The notes under the pieces were generated by a model, which did not search any database, was not told the origin of the DNA, and saw nothing but the letters and a program-made list of their open reading frames with translations. Below, in pieces: positions 6,778 through 10,576 of a stretch of DNA of 10,576 nucleotides (positions within the stretch are counted from its first letter, which is position 1; each line of letters opens with the position of its first letter). Position numbers and translations under genes: made by a program. Source of the DNA: Bacteroidales bacterium (GTDB lineage: Bacteria; Bacteroidota; Bacteroidia; Bacteroidales; DTU049); NCBI GenBank assembly GCA_030017935.1, contig JASEGF010000058.1:1-10576 (forward strand), read 5' to 3'.

Positions 6778-7197
6778 ATGGCAGAACAACGTACTCTTGC
6801 AATTATTAAACCCATAGCAGTACAAAATGGTCATACTGGAGCTATCCTTCATACCATTTGTGCTAATGGTTACAAACTAAGAGCTTTGAAAATGATGAAA
6901 ATGAACAAAACTCTAGCATCAACTTTTTATCAAGAACATAAAGATATGGATTTCTATAATGATCTCATCGATTTTATGACATCGGGACCTATCGTCGCTA
7001 TGGTAATTGAAAAGGAAAATGCAATAGAAGATTTTAGAAATTTAATGGGATCTACTGATCCTTCTAAATCTAAACCAGGTACTCTCAGATATCAATATGG
7101 TACTAGTATGAGAGCTAATGCTATTCATGGTAGCAAAGATGAGGAAAGTGCTAAAAGAGAAATTGAACTGATTTTTACTAAAAAAGAAATTTTTTAA
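6778..7197 (+). CDS. ndk: Nucleoside diphosphate kinase
   Basis: Ndk transfers the gamma phosphate of ATP to other nucleoside diphosphates through a phosphohistidine and balances NTP and dNTP pools in the cytoplasm. The 139-residue length is normal. The N-terminus RTLAIIKPIAV carries the conserved lysine (Lys11) of the TLxxIKP motif. RNLMGSTDPSKSKPGTLR is at about 87-104, and the active-site histidine is His117 in NAIHGS (114-119). The start has the leader AAATAAATTATT before ATGGC, closely like that of the DUF1015 gene. It ends 43 bp from the converging XRE gene. Confidence 0.97.
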   Translation: MAEQRTLAIIKPIAVQNGHTGAILHTICANGYKLRALKMMKMNKTLASTFYQEHKDMDFYNDLIDFMTSGPIVAMVIEKENAIEDFRNLMGSTDPSKSKPGTLRYQYGTSMRANAIHGSKDEESAKREIELIFTKKEIF

Positions 7198-7231
7198 TTT
7201 TTAAATTCCTTTTATAATTTTATTTCTTTTT
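7181..7231. terminator. Possible bidirectional terminator between ndk and the XRE gene
   Basis: AAAAAGAAAT (7181-7190, inside the ndk end) can pair with ATTTCTTTTT (7222-7231) over a 31-base loop. The stem is all A/T except one pair, so it is weak. No better terminator is visible between the two convergent genes. Confidence 0.25.
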
Positions 7232-7240
7232 AATTGATTT

Positions 7241-7783
7241 TTATTTTTCTGGTGTGAAACTTTTAAAAGTACCATCAGAAAAGAACCAAGTTATGCTTAT
7301 AATTTCTTTGAAGATTTTATTATCTAACTGTGTCGGCCTTGTAGCAGCAGTGTTTTCCTGTGCTGCATTATAGTTTATTTCTTTGGCAGAATTATCAGAT
7401 GCTGGAGTAGTAGTTAATTTATCTATTTCTTCTTTTATATCTTTTGCTACGTTATTTTGTGGATCAATATTTTTATCGTCATTATAACTCTCAGGTATCT
7501 CTAAATCTAATTCTGCAGTTGTAGGTTTATTTTTTTCATTTATTAAATTTGAATTTTTATTAGAAGTTTCTATATTTTTAAGCATATTACCAGATCCGAA
7601 TAATAACCAATCAGAGCTAATTTCAGGAAATTTTTCAAGTATTTTCATAACAATTTCTAATGAAGGGTTATTACGTCCATTTAGAATATGTGATAAACGA
7701 GATCGATCTATTTCTAATACATCAGCAAATTCTGATGGTGTGAATTTATTATAATCCATTATTTTTAGAATTCTATCTAACAT
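7241..7783 (-). CDS. XRE-family helix-turn-helix transcriptional regulator
   Basis: Residues 1-65 form a Cro/C1-type DNA-binding domain. TPSEFADVLEIDRSRLSHIL (15-34) is the helix-turn-helix, followed by NGRNNPSLEIVMKILEKFPE. The DWLLFG box at 58-63 is typical of Bacteroidota members. Residues about 66-150 are polar and low complexity (Asn, Lys, Glu, Thr), probably disordered. The end, ITWFFSDGTFKSFTPE, keeps the conserved DGTFxxF tail of these proteins, often taken to be an oligomerisation element. Total length is 180 residues. It converges with ndk and has more than 900 bp of gene-free DNA upstream. A palindrome over its promoter suggests it controls itself. Its target is unknown. Confidence 0.88.
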   Translation of the reverse strand: MLDRILKIMDYNKFTPSEFADVLEIDRSRLSHILNGRNNPSLEIVMKILEKFPEISSDWLLFGSGNMLKNIETSNKNSNLINEKNKPTTAELDLEIPESYNDDKNIDPQNNVAKDIKEEIDKLTTTPASDNSAKEINYNAAQENTAATRPTQLDNKIFKEIISITWFFSDGTFKSFTPEK

Positions 7784-7789
7784 AATTTT

Positions 7790-7803
7790 TTTTGTTTACA
7801 AAA
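7790..7803. promoter_or_regulatory. Operator-like palindrome at the XRE promoter
   Basis: TTTTGT and ACAAAA are separated by TT and form an inverted repeat 7 bp upstream of the XRE gene start. It overlaps the -7 element and the expected transcription start. This is the usual place for an autorepression site, but the sequence is simple and chance is possible. Confidence 0.35.
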
Positions 7804-7806
7804 TTA
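7799..7806 (-). promoter_or_regulatory. -7 element of the XRE gene promoter
   Basis: On the minus strand this reads TAATTTTG, an exact match to TAnnTTTG, 15 bp upstream of the ATG. The leader would be very short and A-rich. Confidence 0.55.
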
Positions 7807-8412
7807 AATTATTTTTTTAAATTATAAAAATATAATCAATTTACATTTATACATTTATAAATTAACAATTGTATATTTTAAAGTATTACTTTAAATATTA
7901 ATACTTAATTATCTAATATTCAATGATTTATAAAATTTAATTTACTAATTAATTTTAATTAAAATAAATAGCCAAATACTTAATGTATTAGTTTAATTTA
8001 TATATGTTATTTTATTGATATATAATAATTTAAATATATAATAATCTAATTTCAATCTATTTTTATGTTTTTTTATAATAATTTATAAAAAATGCCATAA
8101 TTTATTTTTGTAAATCTATTTACTTTTGTAAATTAGATAATAATTGATTAATGTAAACTGGTTTTTTTATGAAATTGTATTGAATAATTTACAATTGTTA
8201 ATTTTTTTAAAAACTCCCCTATTCTATTTTTTTACTTTTTTAAATATTGATATAAATATCAATTAATATTTTTAAACATTCTATAAATTAATTATTAATA
8301 ATTCCTATTAAGTAAATTCAAGTAATGGTTCTATAACTTTTTGAGTGGTTAAAAATTAAAAAAAGTTATTTTGTAAAAAAGATTTTTATTTATTACTGGA
8401 CAGTTAAATATT
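7807..8412. other. Extremely AT-rich gene-free region
   Basis: About 600 bp of almost pure A/T without an ORF or RNA gene that can be supported. It holds AAATTAACAATTGTA at 7859-7873 and its exact reverse complement at 8190-8204. A 10-bp A/T hairpin is also present (ATAACTTTTT at 8333-8342 with AAAAAGTTAT at 8360-8369). Two rightward promoter-like motifs are listed separately. It may be a regulatory region for the XRE gene or a decayed locus. Confidence 0.45.
8103..8128 (+). promoter_or_regulatory. Two tandem TAnnTTTG motifs pointing right
   Basis: TATTTTTG (8103-8110) and TACTTTTG (8121-8128) both match the -7 consensus, are 18 bp apart and are each followed by TAAAT. No gene follows downstream on this strand, so they would drive a non-coding transcript if active. 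In DNA this rich in T such matches can arise by chance. Confidence 0.25.
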
Positions 8413-8501
8413 AACCACAGAGTTCTCAAAGAATGCACAAAGAACACGGAGAATGATAGAATTAAATTGTCTGAACTGGGATTTGTAGGATTAGGATTGA
8501 A
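8413..8501. repeat. Fragments of two dispersed repeat types
   Basis: AACCACAGAGTTCTCAAAGA and the following CACAAAGAACACGGAGAATGA (ending near 8456) resemble the ACCACAGAGT...ACACGGAGA repeat found dispersed in many environmental genomes. ATTGTCTGAACTGGGATTTG and TAGGATTAGGATTGA (8466-8501) resemble another such dispersed word. Both are recognised by memory of the pattern. Neither encodes protein. Confidence 0.45.
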
Positions 8502-8505
8502 TTTT

Positions 8506-8541
8506 TAATTTGAGCTAATTTGTGTGCATTTGTGGACAATA
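8506..8541. repeat. MITE-like repeat, solo right end
   Basis: GAGCTAATTTGTGTGCATTT followed by GTGGACAATAAA matches the right arm of the complete copies, without a left arm. It lies about 20 bp from copy 3. Confidence 0.6.
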
Positions 8542-8560
8542 AAAAAACATAATATCTATA

Positions 8561-8745
8561 ATTTCATCCACAGATTTACACAAATTAACACTGATGATTT
8601 AGTTTTTTGAGTACATTTGTAAATTAATTTACAACTAGTATCTTGCTAAACTCCTTATCCCATCATTAATCACTAATCACTAATCACTAATCAACTATAA
8701 TTAATAATTTGTGCTCATTTGTGTGCATTTGTGGATTAATAACAA
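8561..8745. repeat. MITE-like repeat, copy 3, with an internal heptamer array
   Basis: This is the longest copy. The left arm has TCCACAGATTTACACAAATT, the middle has CTGATGATTTAGTTTTTTGA, and the right arm ends in GTGCATTTGTGGATTAAT, giving terminal inverted repeats. Between the middle and the right arm it holds ATCATTA and three perfect ATCACTA units (8662-8689) after ACTCCTTATCCC, which explains the extra length over copy 2 and links the heptamer arrays to this family. Confidence 0.75.
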
Positions 8746-8770
8746 TAATTTTACAATCATTATTATAAAC

Positions 8771-8903
8771 GCTAACAGTTGGCAGTATGTTGTCGTGCAG
8801 GATTACGAGGCGATTTCTTGTCAATTTAAACTGTACTTTTTTACGAGCTACAAACACCTGAATACTTCTGAAATCCTAATGCACTATACCATGCGTTGGT
8901 AAC
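8771..8903. repeat. Structured imperfect palindrome A, attC-like
   Basis: The 133-bp element starts with GCTAACA and ends with CGTTGGTAAC. The arms pair in blocks separated by bulges: GTAT (8785-8788) with ATAC (8886-8889), GTGC (8795-8798) with GCAC (8881-8884), and AGGATT (8799-8804) with AATCCT (8872-8877). It lies between MITE-like copy 3 and the 3' end of the 192-residue gene. Imperfect arms with bulges and AAC/GTT cores at the ends are features of integron attC sites. The canonical attC core (RYYYAAC/GTTRRRY) is not matched exactly. Confidence 0.5.
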
Positions 8904-8917
8904 ATTTTTTAAAATTT

Positions 8918-9496
8918 TTAACACTTACAAAATATACCAATTAATCCAAGTAATATTGAAATAATTATAGCAATCCAAGCTACAATTATATTTTGTCTAT
9001 GCATAATTTGATCAGGTGTCCTGAAATCATTTTTTAGATAATCTTTCAAAGCTTCTGTGCTTACAAAAGTAATATCAACAAACTCAAATATTATGTCATT
9101 TAATTTTTGGTTAGGAAATATATATCTTTCGTATTTGTCAGGATTATCTTCGTATTCCTGATATAATTCTTTTAGTCCAATGAAACCATGGACAGTATTA
9201 CAATGTGAAGATTTAAATGAAAATATGTATGCTTCACTATTAAGATAATTCAATAAATTAATTATTTCAGAAATCTTATAGGTCGCTTCATAAATTTGCT
9301 TTAGATAATATTTGTCCGAATAAGTTTCTCTCCTTTTCATTAAAATTTTTATCTCATTATTTTTAGCTATAGAATCATTTATTATCTCAATAATAAAATT
9401 TTGAAGAAAATTCTCATCAAATAGGTTGCTAAAAGATTGAGGCTTCTCACATAGTTTTTTAACAACATCCTTTTCTAATTTACTTAATGGTCTCAT
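8918..9496 (-). CDS. Hypothetical protein with a C-terminal membrane helix
   Basis: I do not recognise this 192-residue protein. The N-terminus (LSKLEKDVVKKLCEKPQSFS) has the look of a small helical, possibly winged-helix, segment. The middle is rich in charged and aromatic residues and probably helical. Residues about 169-188 (IIVAWIAIIISILLGLIGIF) form one strongly hydrophobic helix followed by CKC, so it is probably tail-anchored in the inner membrane with the bulk in the cytoplasm. The ATG at 9496 is 26 bp from the edge of palindrome B; the stop is 14 bp from palindrome A. No promoter motif is seen just upstream, so it may be read from the lipoprotein gene. The setting suggests a mobile cassette gene. 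Confidence 0.75.
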   Translation of the reverse strand: MRPLSKLEKDVVKKLCEKPQSFSNLFDENFLQNFIIEIINDSIAKNNEIKILMKRRETYSDKYYLKQIYEATYKISEIINLLNYLNSEAYIFSFKSSHCNTVHGFIGLKELYQEYEDNPDKYERYIFPNQKLNDIIFEFVDITFVSTEALKDYLKNDFRTPDQIMHRQNIIVAWIAIIISILLGLIGIFCKC

Positions 9497-9522
9497 AATG
9501 CTTGAGTATTAGTATTAAAATT

Positions 9523-9654
9523 GTTTCCAACGTTTTAGTGTATGAAATGTTGGGGAGAGCGGGATACGTTCCTATCCGCTGACACAAATGCCAATGCGTG
9601 GCAGAAAAATTGATTTTACCACTTAGCCCCCAATATTTTATACCGCATGTTAGC
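9523..9654. repeat. Structured imperfect palindrome B, attC-like
   Basis: The 132-bp element has the same ends as element A in opposite orientation: GTTTCCAACG on the left and GTTAGC on the right. The main stem pairs 9541-9555 with 9628-9642 over 15 bp, with two G-T wobbles. Inside are two smaller hairpins: AGCGG and ATA with TATCCGCT (9558-9580), and GCCA with TGGC (9590-9602). It separates the lipoprotein gene from the 192-residue gene. Its middle is unrelated to element A, so shared ends with different centres are the notable point. It could also be an RNA structure or a non-autonomous element. Confidence 0.55.
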
Positions 9655-9712
9655 ATTTCAGTGGTTTTCATTTCACTGTTTTTATTTTCATTTCAAATTT
9701 TATTATTCTGTG

Positions 9713-10165
9713 TTATGAAATAATAACTACAAATTCGACACTATAATTATCTGGCAAACGAGGAACTAATACCCAATTCATAGATATTTCAGCCTTGCTA
9801 TTATTTTGACACTTCATATAAATTGTATAAATATACTTCATATTACTTTCGTCTTTTATAACCTTCCTTTTATAATATTTCACCACTCCGTCAGATACAG
9901 TAAATTTACCAAGTAAAGTATAAGTTGTAAAATCAATTTCAGGTAAAGTATAATTATCACATACAACCGTACCTAGTGTTAACAAATTCTGATACAAGCT
10001 GTCATTTGTGATAACGTACTCATCTAGTTCATTGCCAAACGGAGGTAAACAACTACCAAAATCAAATTCTTTTACAATTATTCCTTCAAATATATCCTCT
10101 TGTTCACAACTACTAAAAAATAGTATGGTGGAGAGAATTGTAATTTTAAAAAAATTTAATTTCAT
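9713..10165 (-). CDS. Putative lipoprotein of unknown function
   Basis: The 150-residue protein begins with a clear lipoprotein signal: Lys2 and Lys7, a hydrophobic stretch, and the lipobox FSSC with the modified Cys at residue 20. Following residues are acidic (EQEDIFE), as in many Bacteroidota lipoproteins exported to the outer membrane. The mature part has further cysteines, including one in SCLPPFGNE and one in VVCDNY, and ends in a beta-rich segment (MNWVLVPRLPDNYSVEFVV). I cannot assign a family, though the overall look is that of small secreted beta-sandwich-type proteins. It has its own promoter candidate at 10222-10229. It is upstream of, and in the same direction as, the 192-residue gene, with palindrome B between. 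Confidence 0.8.
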   Translation of the reverse strand: MKLNFFKITILSTILFFSSCEQEDIFEGIIVKEFDFGSCLPPFGNELDEYVITNDSLYQNLLTLGTVVCDNYTLPEIDFTTYTLLGKFTVSDGVVKYYKRKVIKDESNMKYIYTIYMKCQNNSKAEISMNWVLVPRLPDNYSVEFVVIIS

Positions 10166-10186
10166 AGTATTTATTATTTAGTGTCT

Positions 10187-10208
10187 AGTTTCACAACGTT
10201 GTTTAGAC
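10187..10208. repeat. GTTTC-CAACGTT motif upstream of the lipoprotein gene
   Basis: GTTTCACAACGTTGTTTAG, containing the palindrome ACAACGTTGT (10193-10202), resembles the edge of palindrome B, GTTTCCAACGTTTTAG at 9523-9538. Each lies 20-30 bp upstream of a leftward gene start. A full 130-bp partner structure is not evident here. GCTTATAACATTC at 10261-10273 may be another cassette edge. Confidence 0.3.
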
Positions 10209-10221
10209 TTTAATTTAGTTA

Positions 10222-10229
10222 CAAATATA
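10222..10229 (-). promoter_or_regulatory. -7 element of the lipoprotein gene promoter
   Basis: On the minus strand this is TATATTTG, an exact match to TAnnTTTG, 56 bp upstream of the ATG. A -33 element is not obvious. It would give a leader of about 50 nt that contains the ACAACGTTGT palindrome. Confidence 0.5.
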
Positions 10230-10353
10230 CAACAATTTTTTTAAAAATGTAATGGATTTTGCTTATAACATTCAGGTTTTAACATAAAACATGGTTCAGC
10301 TTTGCTCACCACAGGTTTTTCGACGATTTAAAACGGTTTTCTATTCGTTAATA

Positions 10354-10387
10354 ATCATAGCACACGGTTTAAACCGTGTGCTATGAT
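10354..10387. repeat. 34-bp perfect palindrome at the transposase 3' side
   Basis: Arms ATCATAGCACACGGTTT and AAACCGTGTGCTATGAT meet with no spacer; two more pairs follow after one mismatch. It lies 27 bp past the tnpA stop codon. IS200/IS605 elements carry subterminal hairpins that TnpA recognises, so this is probably the right-end hairpin. It could also act as the transcription terminator or be a REP unit tied to this transposase. Confidence 0.75.
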
Positions 10388-10414
10388 AATTGGTTAATTT
10401 GGTTGTTTAAATTG

Positions 10415-10576
10415 TCATTTAGTTTCAATACCATATAGTTTTATAAATTCATCGTATTCCTTCTGAAAAGTTTTCTTTTGATGATGCAATTTCTGATTTT
10501 TTATGTATTCAAATACTTTCTCAACAATTGATTCAGAAACAGAATACGCTGCATAACCCGTTTGCCAAGCAAATTT
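10415..10576 (-). mobile_element. tnpA: IS200/IS605 family transposase TnpA (Y1), C-terminal part
   Basis: The frame enters from the right edge and gives 53 residues before TGA. FAWQTGYAAYSVSES (fragment residues 2-16) and VFEYIKNQKLHHQKKTFQKE (21-40) are the conserved end of the small single-strand HUH transposases of IS200/IS605. The catalytic tyrosine should be Tyr24 of the fragment, in the YIKNQ (YxxxQ) motif. The N-terminal HUH motif is outside the window, so whether the gene is intact cannot be judged. No tnpB is seen on this side. The element appears to end near the palindrome at 10354-10387. Confidence 0.88.

Noticed and set aside
8711..8902. 63-codon ORF on the plus strand
   Set aside because: It runs through the MITE-like right arm and palindrome A, and its composition is explained by those repeats. 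It has no recognisable domain.
8413..8917. tRNA or other structured RNA gene
   Set aside because: I looked for a cloverleaf and T-loop words and found none; the structure at 8771-8903 is better explained as an attC-like palindrome.
9480..9671. 63-codon ORF on the minus strand between the two accessory genes
   Set aside because: It spans palindrome B almost exactly and overlaps the start of the 192-residue gene, so it is a chance frame across a structured non-coding element.

Overview
The window looks like chromosomal DNA of a low-GC member of the Bacteroidota, probably an uncultured or environmental lineage. Four things point there. Several genes are preceded by the Bacteroidota sigma factor -7 motif TAnnTTTG (2891, 6756 minus, 7799 minus, 10222 minus). 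Starts sit behind A/T-rich leaders with no Shine-Dalgarno sequence. The XRE regulator has the DWLLFG and DGTFxxF signatures common in this phylum. Intergenic DNA carries the REP/MITE-like repeats seen in many environmental Bacteroidota.

Layout. From 1 to 1574 there is the 3' end of a four-helix-bundle (23S rRNA intervening-sequence type) gene and a complete DUF1015 gene, each followed by a terminator. From 1575 to 2918 there is a gene-free repeat nest: a second perfect hairpin, two copies of a MITE-like element, a 288-bp block of nested palindromes, a heptamer array and a 53-bp exact copy of an early segment of priA. Then come priA (2919-5408), a short repeat-filled gap, nrnA on the minus strand and ndk on the plus strand, the last two divergent across 59 bp. 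A leftward XRE regulator gene (7241-7783) converges with ndk. From 7784 to 8770 there is no gene: first extremely AT-rich DNA, then more repeats including a third MITE-like copy.

The right end (8771-10576) is accessory. Two leftward genes of unknown function, a 192-residue protein with one C-terminal membrane helix and a 150-residue lipoprotein, are interleaved with two structured imperfect palindromes of 133 and 132 bp. These share terminal motifs (GCTAACA at one end, CGTTGGnAACA at the other). The arrangement of one gene, then one palindrome, resembles integron gene cassettes with attC sites, though no integrase is in view. The window ends in the C-terminal third of an IS200/IS605-type TnpA transposase, followed by a perfect 34-bp palindrome.

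How it fits together. The core genes are housekeeping: replication restart (PriA), turnover of very short RNAs and pAp (NrnA), nucleotide balance (Ndk), and the uncharacterised DUF1015. They are separate transcription units rather than one pathway operon. The gaps between them hold several repeat families, and the 3' side grades into a mobile accessory region. The strongest candidate for something little described is the cassette-like module at 8771-10276.
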